Below, one piece after another: positions 25,062 to 34,260 of a stretch of 64,000 bases of DNA. The notes under the pieces were generated by a model. It saw only the letters and a list, made by a program, of their open reading frames with translations, searched no databases and was not told the DNA's origin. The stretch covers positions 1,984,001 to 2,048,000 of the forward strand of contig NZ_CP139873.1 of the NCBI RefSeq assembly GCF_034422975.1, given 5' to 3'. The stretch's first letter is position 1. Every line of letters begins with the position of its first letter. The DNA is from Idiomarina sp. PL1-037. Its GTDB lineage: Bacteria; Pseudomonadota; Gammaproteobacteria; Enterobacterales; Alteromonadaceae. The position numbers were made by a program, and so were the translations under genes.

Positions 25062-26134
25062 GCCAGAAGCCTATTTTATTCATTGACCGTGACGGCACCC
25101 TGGTTGAAGAGCCGGCCACAGACAAGCAGTTGGACAGCGTTGAGAAGCTGGTGTTTGAACCGAACGTAGTACCGGCTTTGCTGAAGCTGCAACAGGCTGG
25201 TTATCAGCTGGTGATGGTATCCAACCAGGATGGCCTGGGGACAGACAGCTTTCCACAAGCTGATTTTGACGCGCCACATAAGTTGATGATGGCGGTGTTT
25301 GAGTCACAAGGTATTCGCTTTGACGATGTTTTGATCTGCCCTCACTTTGACAGTGATAACTGCAGCTGCCGTAAGCCTGCGCTTGGGCTGGTAAAGTCGT
25401 ATCTGAAAGAAGGCCGTGTGGATTTTACAAATTCCTACGTTATTGGCGACCGTGAAACTGACCTGCAGCTGGCTGAAAACATGGGGATTGAAGGCCTGCG
25501 TTACAGCCGTAACGAGCTCAACTGGGATGCCATTGTTCACCAATTACTGGACAACCCGCGTACAGCGTCGGTTACACGCACCACCCGGGAAACGGATATC
25601 AACATTAAGGTGGATTTAGACAGTCAGGCTCCGCGCGAATTTGATACCGGCATTGGCTTCTTTGATCACATGCTTGAGCAAATAGCCACACACGCGGGTT
25701 TCTCGCTTTCGGTTAAGGTTAAGGGTGATTTGCACATTGACGATCACCACACCATTGAAGACACAGCTCTGGCGTTGGGTCAGGCATTGCGCTCAGCACT
25801 GGGCGACAAGCGTGGCATTGGTCGCTTTGGTTTTGCTTTGCCTATGGATGAATGCCGGGCGGAATGTCTGATCGATTTATCCGGCCGCCCTTATTTGAAA
25901 TGGGAAGCAGATTTCACCCGCGACAAAGTGGGTGAATTATCAACCGAAATGGTGGAGCACTTCTTCCGTTCATTAACCGATGCTATGGCAATGAGTCTGC
26001 ACTTGTCGACCACCGAGGGTAATACCCACCACCAGGTCGAAAGCCTGTTTAAGGTATTTGGCCGGGCACTGCGTCAGGCCATTACCAAAACCGGAGACCA
26101 ACAGTTGCCTTCAAGTAAGGGGATGCTGGCATGA
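25058..26134 (+). CDS. hisB: Bifunctional histidinol-phosphatase / imidazoleglycerol-phosphate dehydratase
   Basis: A fused two-enzyme protein as in enterics. Residues 1-165 are a HAD phosphatase with FIDRDGTL (nucleophile D10, acid D12) and a Cys/His zinc loop (CPHFDSDNCSCRKP). Residues 168-358 are the dehydratase, with the metal motifs GFFDHMLEQIATHAG and DDHHTIEDTALALG. Full length at 358. The ATG overlaps the hisC stop. Confidence 0.96.
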   Translation: MSQKPILFIDRDGTLVEEPATDKQLDSVEKLVFEPNVVPALLKLQQAGYQLVMVSNQDGLGTDSFPQADFDAPHKLMMAVFESQGIRFDDVLICPHFDSDNCSCRKPALGLVKSYLKEGRVDFTNSYVIGDRETDLQLAENMGIEGLRYSRNELNWDAIVHQLLDNPRTASVTRTTRETDINIKVDLDSQAPREFDTGIGFFDHMLEQIATHAGFSLSVKVKGDLHIDDHHTIEDTALALGQALRSALGDKRGIGRFGFALPMDECRAECLIDLSGRPYLKWEADFTRDKVGELSTEMVEHFFRSLTDAMAMSLHLSTTEGNTHHQVESLFKVFGRALRQAITKTGDQQLPSSKGMLA

Positions 26135-26721
26135 ATGTGGTGATTGTCGATACCGAGTGTGCCAACCTGACATCTGTCCGCTTTGCGGTAGAACGTTTGG
26201 GCTACTCAGTGCTTATTACCGATGATGCAGAACAAATACGCGCCGCAGACCGGGTTATTTTGCCCGGCGTTGGTACAGCTGCAGCGGCTATGCGTAACTT
26301 ACAGCGCAAGCAACTCGTTGAGCCGCTGCGGGAGTTAACCCAGCCAGTGTTGGGTATTTGCCTGGGTATGCAATTGCTGACCTCACACTCGGAAGAAGGT
26401 GACGTTGACTGCCTGAATTTAATTCCGGCAAAAACCAAACGCCTGCGCGATTCTGGTCTGCCTTTACCGCATATGGGCTGGAATACTCTGCAACCAACCG
26501 CAGATAATCCGCTAGTCCAGGGAAATGACAGTTATTGCTACTTCGTGCACAGTTTTGCCGTGGCGGTTGATGAATATACTATTGCCAGCAGCGAATACGG
26601 AGAGCGCTTTGCCTCTATGATACGGCACAACAACTATTTTGGTGCGCAATTTCACCCTGAGCGTTCAGGTAAGACTGGCGAAGCTCTGCTGAAACGTTTT
26701 TTGGAGTTAACATTATGCTGA
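26131..26721 (+). CDS. hisH: Imidazole glycerol phosphate synthase, glutaminase subunit
   Basis: The class I glutamine amidotransferase that hydrolyses glutamine and passes ammonia to HisF. The nucleophile C77 lies in GICLGMQLL, and the His-Glu pair in QFHPERSG (about residue 175). The 196-residue length is normal. The start overlaps the hisB stop by four bases. Confidence 0.95.
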   Translation: MNVVIVDTECANLTSVRFAVERLGYSVLITDDAEQIRAADRVILPGVGTAAAAMRNLQRKQLVEPLRELTQPVLGICLGMQLLTSHSEEGDVDCLNLIPAKTKRLRDSGLPLPHMGWNTLQPTADNPLVQGNDSYCYFVHSFAVAVDEYTIASSEYGERFASMIRHNNYFGAQFHPERSGKTGEALLKRFLELTLC

Positions 26722-27452
26722 TACCTGCCCTGGATTTAATAGACGGCAAAGTGGTACGCCTGTATCAGGGCGATTTCGCGCAAAAAACCGAGTTTGATTT
26801 AACCCCGCTGGGTCAGGCTCAGCTCTATGCAGAAGCGGGTGCCGAGTGGCTTCATCTGGTGGATTTAGACGGCGCTAAAGACCCGGACAAGCGCCAGCAG
26901 AAGCTGCTGGCTAAACTCGCCTCAGATTCCGGTATGAGGTGTCAGGCTGGCGGCGGAATTCGTACAACGGAGGATTTGGAAGCCTTGTTTGAAGCCGGTA
27001 TTGAACGTGCCGTAATTGGTTCTACCGCGGTTAATAACCCAGACAGAGTAAAACAATGGTTCCAGACCTACGGCGGTGAAAAAATTGTACTGGCACTGGA
27101 TGTGAATATTGACCAGAGCGGCAACGCCATGGTCGCTACCCACGGCTGGCAACAGGCCAGCACGCATACACTGGATGACATTCTCAACCGTTATCTGGAC
27201 TTAGGCTGCCGCCATGTACTGTGCACCGATATCAGTAAAGACGGCACCATGACCGGCACCAATGTTGAGCTTTATAAGCGCTATAAAGCACTTTATCCGC
27301 AAGTGATCTGGCAGGCGTCCGGTGGCGTCAGTTGCTTAGACGATCTTAAAGATTTAAAAGCCGTGAACTGTGACTCGGTTATTTTAGGTAAGTCGTTACT
27401 TACCGGCGCTTTCACTATGCAGGAGGCATTAGCATGCTGGCAAAACGCATAA
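26715..27452 (+). CDS. hisA: Phosphoribosylformimino-AICAR ribotide isomerase
   Basis: A TIM-barrel Amadori isomerase converting ProFAR to PRFAR. The catalytic Asp is in MLIPALDLIDGKVVRL (D7 region), the second Asp in TDISKDGTMTG (about residue 175), and two phosphate-binding loops (AGGGIRT, GGVSCLDD). 245 residues. The start overlaps hisH by seven bases and has TTGGAG upstream. Confidence 0.96.
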   Translation: MLIPALDLIDGKVVRLYQGDFAQKTEFDLTPLGQAQLYAEAGAEWLHLVDLDGAKDPDKRQQKLLAKLASDSGMRCQAGGGIRTTEDLEALFEAGIERAVIGSTAVNNPDRVKQWFQTYGGEKIVLALDVNIDQSGNAMVATHGWQQASTHTLDDILNRYLDLGCRHVLCTDISKDGTMTGTNVELYKRYKALYPQVIWQASGGVSCLDDLKDLKAVNCDSVILGKSLLTGAFTMQEALACWQNA

Positions 27453-28231
27453 TCCCTTGTCTGGATGTTCGCGACGGACAAGTGGTTAAAGGGGTTAAAT
27501 TCCGTAACCATGAGATTATTGGTGATATTCTGCCGCTGGCAAAACGCTACGCAGAAAGCGGCGCTGACGAGTTGGTGTTTTACGACATTACCGCATCGGC
27601 AGATGGCCGAACGGTGGATAAGTCCTGGGTTGAGCGAGTCGCCCGGGAAATCAACATTCCTTTTACCGTTGCCGGCGGTATTCGGTCGGTTGAGCACGCA
27701 CAAACCATGCTGTCTATGGGCGCGGACAAAATTTCCATTAATTCTCCTGCCCTGCTTAACCCCAATTTAATTAACACGCTGGTTGAGGAATTTGGTCAAC
27801 AGTGCATTGTTATTGGCATCGACAGCTTTTATAACGAGCAGTCTGGCGAATACGAAGTGCACCAGTTTACCGGCGACGAGAGCAAGTCGCACAAATCGGC
27901 ATGGCAGACAAAAGACTGGTTACAGGAAGTCATTTCCCGCGGCGCCGGTGAAATTGTGTTGAACTGTATGAATCAGGACGGTGTGCGTCAAGGTTACGAT
28001 ATTGCACAGCTGTCGGCATTGCGCGAGCATTGCTCTGTACCATTAATTGCGTCTGGCGGTGCCGGTGAGATTCAGCATTTTGTTGATGCCTTTCAAAAAG
28101 CCCGGGTTGACGGTGCTCTTGCGGCTTCGGTGTTTCACAAAAACCTATTCAGTATCAGCGACGTCAAAGCCGCAATGGCAGCCAATAATATTGCGGTTCG
28201 CCCCATTGAAGCGCTTCAGGAGACGACATGA
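27434..28231 (+). CDS. hisF: Imidazole glycerol phosphate synthase, cyclase subunit
   Basis: A TIM barrel homologous to HisA that uses ammonia from HisH to form IGP and AICAR. The start MLAKRIIPCLDVRDGQVVKG holds the catalytic Asp (D11), the second Asp is in CMNQDGVRQGYD, and phosphate-binding GG motifs are at AGGIRS and ASGGAGE. At 265 residues it is a few residues longer than E. coli HisF (258), mainly at the C-terminus (RPIEALQETT). A perfect AGGAGG lies just upstream of its ATG, inside hisA, with an overlap of 19 bases. Confidence 0.96.
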   Translation: MLAKRIIPCLDVRDGQVVKGVKFRNHEIIGDILPLAKRYAESGADELVFYDITASADGRTVDKSWVERVAREINIPFTVAGGIRSVEHAQTMLSMGADKISINSPALLNPNLINTLVEEFGQQCIVIGIDSFYNEQSGEYEVHQFTGDESKSHKSAWQTKDWLQEVISRGAGEIVLNCMNQDGVRQGYDIAQLSALREHCSVPLIASGGAGEIQHFVDAFQKARVDGALAASVFHKNLFSISDVKAAMAANNIAVRPIEALQETT

Positions 28232-28836
28232 AAATTGATTTGAACAACATAGACGGGCTGGCCTGGGAGAAAATGTCCGGCTTACTGCCCTGCACAGTAC
28301 AGCACGCGTTAACAGGTGAAGTTCTGATGCAGGCTTACATGAATGCCGACGCCATTAAAAAAACTTTATCGTCCGGCAAAACCACTTTTTATAGTCGCAG
28401 CAAAGAACGTTTATGGACTAAGGGTGAAAGCTCGGAAAACTACCTGCATCTTGAGGGTATATATTCGGACTGCGATAACGACGCCTTGCTCATTCAGGCT
28501 ATACCCGATGGCCCAACTTGCCACTTAGGCAACCGCAGCTGTTTTTCCAACGCACCTAAACCCTTGCTGCATGAGCTCGACACGTTAATTGCCAACCGCA
28601 AAGGCGGAGATACCAACGAAAGTTACACTGCCAGCCTGTTTGCTAAGGGATTAAAACGAGTGGCGCAAAAGGTTGGGGAAGAGGGTGTTGAAGTCGCTCT
28701 GGCAGCAGCAACTGCTGATAAAGACGAGCTGGTTAATGAAAGCGCCGACTTACTCTACCACTTGCTGGTTGCGCTGAGAGCTAATGAGCTTAGCCTGGAC
28801 GATGTGCTTGAGGTATTAGCGAAGCGCCGCGGTTAA
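28228..28836 (+). CDS. hisI: Bifunctional phosphoribosyl-AMP cyclohydrolase / phosphoribosyl-ATP pyrophosphatase
   Basis: Fusion that performs the second and third steps. Residues 1-115 are the cyclohydrolase, with the zinc/catalytic motifs FYSRSKERLWTKGESS and CDNDALL plus GPTCHLGNRSCF. The C-terminal part is the pyrophosphatase helix bundle with VGEEGVEVALAA and the downstream NESADLLYHLLV acidic motif. 202 residues. The start overlaps hisF by four bases. Its stop overlaps that of the converging MATE gene by four bases, so the operon has no room for a terminator of its own. Confidence 0.96.
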   Translation: MKIDLNNIDGLAWEKMSGLLPCTVQHALTGEVLMQAYMNADAIKKTLSSGKTTFYSRSKERLWTKGESSENYLHLEGIYSDCDNDALLIQAIPDGPTCHLGNRSCFSNAPKPLLHELDTLIANRKGGDTNESYTASLFAKGLKRVAQKVGEEGVEVALAAATADKDELVNESADLLYHLLVALRANELSLDDVLEVLAKRRG

Positions 28837-30221
28837 GCAGCGCTGTTTAACCGCTCACGAAAATGCTTACGCTCGTATCGGCGAGATACGCGGCGTAGGC
28901 GCAGTGACAAGAGTACGGCCGCGACACTTAAGCCACTGATAAAGCCAATCCAGAACCCAGCCGCGCCCATGGCCGGCACGACCCAATCGGTCAGCCCCAG
29001 AATATAACCAACGGTTAAACCAAATGGCCAGTACGAAATAAAAGCCAATATCATTGGGTATTTTGTGTCTTTGTAGCCACGCAAAGTGCCAATGGAGATG
29101 GCCTGAAAGGTGTCCGATACAGTGAAAATAGCCGCCAGCCCCATCAGTGTCGCTGCCAGATTAATAATATCCTGGTCAGGAGTGTAAAGGCTGGCTAACC
29201 AACCACCGCCCAGATACATAATTAAACCGTTAACACCCGCAAACACGCCACCAAACAGCATCGCGAGCTTAAAGCTCAACATGGCGTTTTTAGGATTACC
29301 CGCACCCAGCGCAAAGCCTACCCGTAACGTCACCGCCATAGAGATACTTAGCGGCACCATATACACTAACGAACTTATGTTCAGTGCAATCTGGTGAGCA
29401 GAGACCACCGTCGGCCCCAGCGGCGCTATTAGTAAGGCAACAGCAGCAAACAGACTGACCTCGAAAAAGAGCGACATCGAAATAGGAAAGCCAATACGAA
29501 TAACGTAGGTAACGTCGTCCCAGTTAGGCCGGTACCAGCGACGGAGCAAGCGCAACCGCTTGTAACGTTTGGCGGTAAAGGTATAAACCACCATTGAAAG
29601 TGCCATACCCCATAAGACAATAGCTGTTGCCAGGCCACAGCCGGCACCACCCAGCTCCGGCATTCCAAACTTACCGTAAACAAAAATGTAGTTTGCCGGA
29701 ATATTTATCAGTAGCCCGATAAAACCAATGATCAGCGACGGCATGGTGTTCGACAAGCCCTCACAGAAGTTTCTCAGTACCGCATAAATAACAAAACCCG
29801 GTATGCCCCAGGAAATGTAAAACAAATAGTCCAGAGTAATGGCACGAAAGTCGTCTTCGACTTCCATGATGTCGAGCAACCAGGGCGCTAATGACATACC
29901 CAGTAAGGTGATGACACCGACAATGGCGCAAGCGTAGAAACCTTGCTGTAAGATGTTAGCGACACGCCGGTGCGAATTTGAGCCGTCCAAATGAGAGATA
30001 ATGGGCGCTAATGCCAGTGCCAGACCAAACACCAATAACGTTGCTGGCACAAAAATACTGCCGCCGACAGACACAGCGGCCAAATCAACCGCGCCTTTAC
30101 GCCCTGCCATGACCGTATCGACGACACTCATTAACATTTGAGTTAACTGAGCCACGAGAATAGGACCGGTCAGTTTAGCCAGCTTATTAAATTCGCCTTT
30201 ATTATTCGTCCACCAGTTCAC
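28833..30221 (-). CDS. MATE family multidrug exporter (NorM type)
   Basis: A 462-residue inner-membrane protein with about twelve membrane segments, in two homologous halves (VDTVMAGRKGAVDLAAVSVG in the first). It exports cationic drugs by H+ or Na+ antiport. Charged loops (KRYKRLRLLRRW) are on the cytoplasmic side. It probably forms a run with the hydrolase gene 16 bases upstream. Substrates cannot be predicted. Confidence 0.9.
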   Translation of the reverse strand: MNWWTNNKGEFNKLAKLTGPILVAQLTQMLMSVVDTVMAGRKGAVDLAAVSVGGSIFVPATLLVFGLALALAPIISHLDGSNSHRRVANILQQGFYACAIVGVITLLGMSLAPWLLDIMEVEDDFRAITLDYLFYISWGIPGFVIYAVLRNFCEGLSNTMPSLIIGFIGLLINIPANYIFVYGKFGMPELGGAGCGLATAIVLWGMALSMVVYTFTAKRYKRLRLLRRWYRPNWDDVTYVIRIGFPISMSLFFEVSLFAAVALLIAPLGPTVVSAHQIALNISSLVYMVPLSISMAVTLRVGFALGAGNPKNAMLSFKLAMLFGGVFAGVNGLIMYLGGGWLASLYTPDQDIINLAATLMGLAAIFTVSDTFQAISIGTLRGYKDTKYPMILAFISYWPFGLTVGYILGLTDWVVPAMGAAGFWIGFISGLSVAAVLLSLRLRRVSRRYERKHFRERLNSAA

Positions 30222-30237
30222 GCGCGTTTTCTCTGGG

Positions 30238-31026
30238 TTAGGATTGCTTATGCAAAAATTGCAGGATACGCTGATTCACATCAGCCGGATGAGTCAAAGG
30301 TCCCATATGACCGGCACCAACAGAGTCTCGTTGGACATCAGGAAGTATGGTCGATAAAGCCTCTGCGACAGCTTTTGCACTACGACGAGTGTGTTCGCCT
30401 TGTAACAGCAGAACGCTTTGCTCTACGCCGCGGTAATCTTCCAGGCGTCGGGGTTCGTTAAGCAAGGCGTCGAAATCCAGAGCCACTTTAGCAGCCTGAC
30501 TGACCATAATTTGCTGAATGCGTTCAGGCAAGGCATCAAAATATCCGGCGTCATTCCAGTAATCGACAAAGGTACGGGTGCATTCGACTGCGTCTTTACC
30601 GTGCATAGCGTGACTGATCTCCTGTATTTCCAGCATTCCGGGAGAATCGTCCGGTAACACGTGAAAGGCAACAGGTTCGTAGACAGCCACACCGGCAATT
30701 TTAAACGGCTTTTCCAACGCCAGTTTTAATGCAACAGCACCGCCATAGGAGTGACCAACCAGCTGCACAGGCCTGGATAAGGCAAGTTGCTCAACCGCGC
30801 TAATAATACGGGGCAGTTCCTGCTCCAGTCGAAAGTTTGCCGTAAACTCAACGTTAGGCGCCTGACCATAGCCCAGTAAATCAACCGCAATAACAAAGTG
30901 AGTGCTGGCTAATTCTTTTATTAACGCCCGCCACTGGCTACTGGCGCTCTGCGAACTGTGCAACAAAACAACCGGAGGGTTTTGTGATTCGCCATACAGA
31001 TGAATACCGGATTCTAATTCAGACAT
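30238..31026 (-). CDS. Alpha/beta-fold hydrolase
   Basis: 262 residues, with the oxyanion motif LLHSSQSASSQW, the nucleophile elbow GHSYGG (about residues 92-97), and the final His in GAGHMGPLTHP. The lid region (residues 120-190) is helical. No signal peptide. The physiological substrate is unknown. It is close to the MATE gene (16 bases) and the MAPEG gene (9 bases), so the three may be one transcript. Confidence 0.8.
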   Translation of the reverse strand: MSELESGIHLYGESQNPPVVLLHSSQSASSQWRALIKELASTHFVIAVDLLGYGQAPNVEFTANFRLEQELPRIISAVEQLALSRPVQLVGHSYGGAVALKLALEKPFKIAGVAVYEPVAFHVLPDDSPGMLEIQEISHAMHGKDAVECTRTFVDYWNDAGYFDALPERIQQIMVSQAAKVALDFDALLNEPRRLEDYRGVEQSVLLLQGEHTRRSAKAVAEALSTILPDVQRDSVGAGHMGPLTHPADVNQRILQFLHKQS

Positions 31027-31035
31027 AGCTTCACT

Positions 31036-31443
31036 TTATAATAAACTGACACCAACAAACTGACCGATACCAAAGCCAGCAGCTAACAATAAAACGGCAA
31101 AAGTCGTTAATACCCCAATGGTGCGGGGCAAACTCACGCCGACACTGCGGGTTAACCCTATAGCGTGACATAAGCGAGCTACGACTAACGCAATACCCAA
31201 CCCATGGAGCAAAGCAAGTGGAGCGTATTGTACTTCCATCATAGCAAACAGAATAAGAGCCAGAGGCACATATTCAATAAAATTACCATGGATACGTACT
31301 GCAACGTTAAGCTCTTCCGCTTCACCTGTGCCTAAGCCTACCCGATGTTTCCAGCGCAAGCGGATAATGTTCACAGCCAAAACAAGATAAATAAGCGTTA
31401 AAATGCCCGCATAAAAGCCGGTGATTGTTAATTGAGATGTCAT
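31036..31443 (-). CDS. MAPEG family membrane protein
   Basis: A 135-residue protein with four membrane helices and the MAPEG (membrane-associated proteins in eicosanoid and glutathione metabolism) pattern: an early VNIIRLRWKHRVG and RIHGNFIEYVPLALIL. The R-x-x-x-N-x-x-E-Y-x-P motif is the glutathione-binding signature in family members. Possibly a glutathione-dependent membrane enzyme; bacterial members are mostly uncharacterised. It is separated from adk by the adk terminator. Confidence 0.85.
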   Translation of the reverse strand: MTSQLTITGFYAGILTLIYLVLAVNIIRLRWKHRVGLGTGEAEELNVAVRIHGNFIEYVPLALILFAMMEVQYAPLALLHGLGIALVVARLCHAIGLTRSVGVSLPRTIGVLTTFAVLLLAAGFGIGQFVGVSLL

Positions 31444-31483
31444 TGTAATGCCTCTTGTTATTCGTTGTGCCTGGCTTCATTAA

Positions 31484-31510
31484 AAAAGGCTCACCATGTG
31501 AGCCTTTTAG
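31484..31510 (-). terminator. Rho-independent terminator of adk
   Basis: A long perfect stem AAAAGGCTCAC / GTGAGCCTTTT with a three-base loop is followed on the minus strand by further T residues, just after the adk stop. Confidence 0.9.
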
Positions 31511-31516
31511 TAAAAA

Positions 31517-32164
31517 TTACTTTCTGAGCAAGTCACCCAACTGCTCACTCACTCTTTCAACCGGTTGTGTACCATCAATTTTGTGATACTCCGTCTTACC
31601 CTCGTCAGACAGCTTTTGATAATACTCTACCAAAGGCTCTGTCTGTTCATGGTAAACCGAAAGGCGTTTACGAACGGTCTGTTCCTGATCATCCGGGCGG
31701 ATGACCAGATCTTCACCCGTTTCATCATCTTTGCCTTCCACTTTCGGTGGGTTGTGCTCAATATGATAAACACGACCTGACCCAGGATGGACGCGACGCC
31801 CGCTCATACGATCAACGATAACTTCGTCCGGAACATCAAATTCCAGCACGTAATCAATTTCAATACCATTATCGCGCATCGCATCAGCTTGCGGAATAGT
31901 TCTTGGGAAGCCATCAAGCAAAAAGCCGTTCTGGCAGTCAGGTTCCGCAATACGTTCTTTAACCAACTCAATAATGATATCGTCAGACACTAATTGTCCG
32001 GCATCCATCACCTGTTTGGCTTTTTTACCCAGTTCCGATCCGGACTTGATTGCTGAGCGCAACATATCACCAGTGGAAATTTGAGGGATCCCAAAAGTGT
32101 TCATCAGGAATTGAGCCTGAGTTCCTTTTCCAGCTCCCGGGGCGCCTAACAAAATAATGCGCAT
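31517..32164 (-). CDS. adk: Adenylate kinase
   Basis: It interconverts ATP + AMP with 2 ADP. The P-loop GAPGAGKGTQ is at residues 7-16, the AMP-site segment ISTGDMLRSAI follows, DGFPRTIPQADAM is the lid-adjacent signature, and the long lid (VHPGSGRVYHIEHNPPK) has no cysteine zinc site. 215 residues from the chosen ATG (MRIILLGAPG), which matches E. coli Adk; an earlier ATG adds eight unconserved residues. Follows htpG at a short distance, as in E. coli. Confidence 0.97.
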   Translation of the reverse strand: MRIILLGAPGAGKGTQAQFLMNTFGIPQISTGDMLRSAIKSGSELGKKAKQVMDAGQLVSDDIIIELVKERIAEPDCQNGFLLDGFPRTIPQADAMRDNGIEIDYVLEFDVPDEVIVDRMSGRRVHPGSGRVYHIEHNPPKVEGKDDETGEDLVIRPDDQEQTVRKRLSVYHEQTEPLVEYYQKLSDEGKTEYHKIDGTQPVERVSEQLGDLLRK

Positions 32165-32238
32165 AGAAAACCTCTTTGCATGATTCAAAAGTCTGCCCCG
32201 AACTTTACCCTGACAGGCGGGCTATTACAAGCGTAGAA

Positions 32239-32272
32239 AGCCGCTGCAGGCAATGACTTACCCACAGCGGCT
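32239..32272 (-). terminator. Possible htpG terminator hairpin
   Basis: An 8-bp stem AGCCGCTG / CAGCGGCT with an 18-base loop lies just after the htpG stop. On the minus strand it is followed only by TTTC, so it may be partial and allow read-through into adk. Confidence 0.5.
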
Positions 32273-32281
32273 AGTACAAAA

Positions 32282-34195
32282 TTAGGCGTTAAGCATTAAT
32301 TTGTTAAGGCGGGTGACGAAGGAAGCAGGATCTTTCAAGTTTCCCCGCTCCGCTAAAGTCGCCTGATCCAATAACACTTCAGCCCATTCTTTGAAAGTCT
32401 CATCCTCTTTCGTCAGCATGCGTTGAACTAAGGGGTGCTCAGGGTTCACTTCAAAGATGTATTTAGTTTCAGGAACTGTCTGACCAGCCGCTTCCATCAA
32501 CTTAGCCATTTGCGTGCTCATATCATTATCATCGGTAATGATACAGGCTGGCGAATTGGTTAAGCGGTTAGTCACACGAACCTTCTTCACTTTGTCACCT
32601 AAAGCTTTTTCAAAGCGCTCCAGGTTTTCTTTAAAGGCTTCTTCCGCTTTTTCCTGCTCAGCCTTGTCTTCTTCGTCGTCCAGTTCACCTAAATCAAGGT
32701 CGCCACGAGTCACTGACTGCAACTGTTTCTCTTTAAATTCAGTCAGGTGGCTCATCAACCATTCATCAATGCGCTCTGAAAGCAGCAATACTTCAATGCC
32801 TTTCTTGTTGAAGATTTCCAGCGCCGGATTGTTTCTGGCGGCTTCGTAGCTGTCGGCAACGATGTAGAAGATTTTATCCTGGCCTTCTTTCATACGCTCA
32901 ATGTAGTCGTCCAGGCTGACTGACTGCACAGCGCCGTCGTTATGCGTTGAAGCAAAACGCAGCAGTTCGGCAATACGTTCACGGTTAGTGTGATCTTCCG
33001 CCGGACCTTCTTTCAGCACGTTGCCAAAGGTGTCCCAGAACTGTTGGTACTGTTCTGTGTCGTCTTTTGCCAGCTTTTTCAGCATTTGCAGTACTTTTTT
33101 GGTACTGCCGTTACGCATAGCACGGGTAATTTTATTATCCTGCAAAATTTCACGCGAAACGTTCAGCGGCAAGTCATTTGAGTCAACCAAACCACGCACA
33201 AAGCGGAGGTAAGTCGGCATTAACTGCTCAGCGTCGTCCATAATGAAGACACGCTTCACATAAAGTTTAACGCCATGCTGTTGTTCGCGGTTCCATAAGT
33301 CCCACGGAGCGCGTTTAGGAATGTACAGTAAGTTGGTGTATTCGGTTGTGCCTTCAACTTTGTTGTGGCTCCACAACAGTGGTTCATCAAAGTCGTGCGC
33401 TACCGTTTTATAAAACTCTTTGTATTCTTCGTCAGTAATATCTGACTTCTCACGAGTCCAGAGTGCCTGACCTGAGTTTACGGTTTCCCATTCGCCGGGC
33501 TGGCCTTCCACTTTGTTGCCTTCGTCGTCTTCTGACTCGGGTACCGGTTCTTTCCACATTTGAACCGGAATACTCAGGTGCTCTGAATATTTGTTGATAA
33601 TGCCGCGCAGACGATTTTCATCTGAAAACTCATCGGCATCGTCTTTCAGGTGCAAAATAATATCAGTGCCGCGACGGGCTTTATCAATGTCAGCAATTTC
33701 GAAATCGCCTTCACCTTGCGAGCGCCATTCAACTCCGCGAGCGTCTTTATCTAATGCTGAACGGGTTCTTACGGTAACTTCATCGGCAACAATAAAGGCC
33801 GAATAGAAGCCAACACCAAACTGACCAATAAGCTTGCTATCTTTTGCTTCGTCGCCGGACAGCTGACCGAAAAACTCAGCCGTGCCTGACTTGGCGATAG
33901 TCCCTAAGTTATTCATCACGTCGTCGCGCGTCATACCAACGCCGTTGTCGCTGATGGTAATAGTGCGACTGTCTTTATCAACAGAGACACGAACGTGCAG
34001 GTCACTGTCATCACCGTAAAGAGAGTTGTCGCTTAAGGCTTTAAAGCGCAGTTTATCTGCTGCGTCGGACGCATTAGAGACCAATTCGCGTAAGAAAATT
34101 TCTTTATTGGAATACAAAGAATGAATCATCAGGTGAAGCAATTGTTTTACTTCTGTCTGAAATCCATGTTTTTCCATTTGACCGGCTTCCGCCAT
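32282..34195 (-). CDS. htpG: Chaperone HtpG (Hsp90 family)
   Basis: The bacterial Hsp90, an ATP-driven dimeric chaperone in the cytoplasm. The GHKL ATPase domain has the signature YSNKEIFLRELVSNASDAADKL, with ATP-binding DNGVGM and GQFGVGFYSAF. The 637-residue length is standard, and the C-terminal dimerisation domain is intact (ending LNKLMLNA). A near-consensus sigma-32 promoter lies directly upstream, and AGGAGA precedes the ATG. recR-htpG-adk is the E. coli order. Confidence 0.97.
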   Translation of the reverse strand: MAEAGQMEKHGFQTEVKQLLHLMIHSLYSNKEIFLRELVSNASDAADKLRFKALSDNSLYGDDSDLHVRVSVDKDSRTITISDNGVGMTRDDVMNNLGTIAKSGTAEFFGQLSGDEAKDSKLIGQFGVGFYSAFIVADEVTVRTRSALDKDARGVEWRSQGEGDFEIADIDKARRGTDIILHLKDDADEFSDENRLRGIINKYSEHLSIPVQMWKEPVPESEDDEGNKVEGQPGEWETVNSGQALWTREKSDITDEEYKEFYKTVAHDFDEPLLWSHNKVEGTTEYTNLLYIPKRAPWDLWNREQQHGVKLYVKRVFIMDDAEQLMPTYLRFVRGLVDSNDLPLNVSREILQDNKITRAMRNGSTKKVLQMLKKLAKDDTEQYQQFWDTFGNVLKEGPAEDHTNRERIAELLRFASTHNDGAVQSVSLDDYIERMKEGQDKIFYIVADSYEAARNNPALEIFNKKGIEVLLLSERIDEWLMSHLTEFKEKQLQSVTRGDLDLGELDDEEDKAEQEKAEEAFKENLERFEKALGDKVKKVRVTNRLTNSPACIITDDNDMSTQMAKLMEAAGQTVPETKYIFEVNPEHPLVQRMLTKEDETFKEWAEVLLDQATLAERGNLKDPASFVTRLNKLMLNA

Positions 34196-34232
34196 AGTAT
34201 ATTTCTCCTGCTGTTATTACCTATGGCAATAA

Positions 34233-34260
34233 CAATGGGGGCGCAGGAGACATTTTCAAG
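34233..34260 (-). promoter_or_regulatory. Sigma-32 heat-shock promoter of htpG
   Basis: On the coding strand CTTGAAA (34260-34254), 13 bases, then CCCCATTG (34240-34233) match the sigma-32 consensus CTTGAAA-N(11-15)-CCCCATnT almost perfectly. The -35 box touches the recR stop codon. The 5' UTR carries a short inverted repeat TGTTATT / AATAACA just before the SD. Confidence 0.8.
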
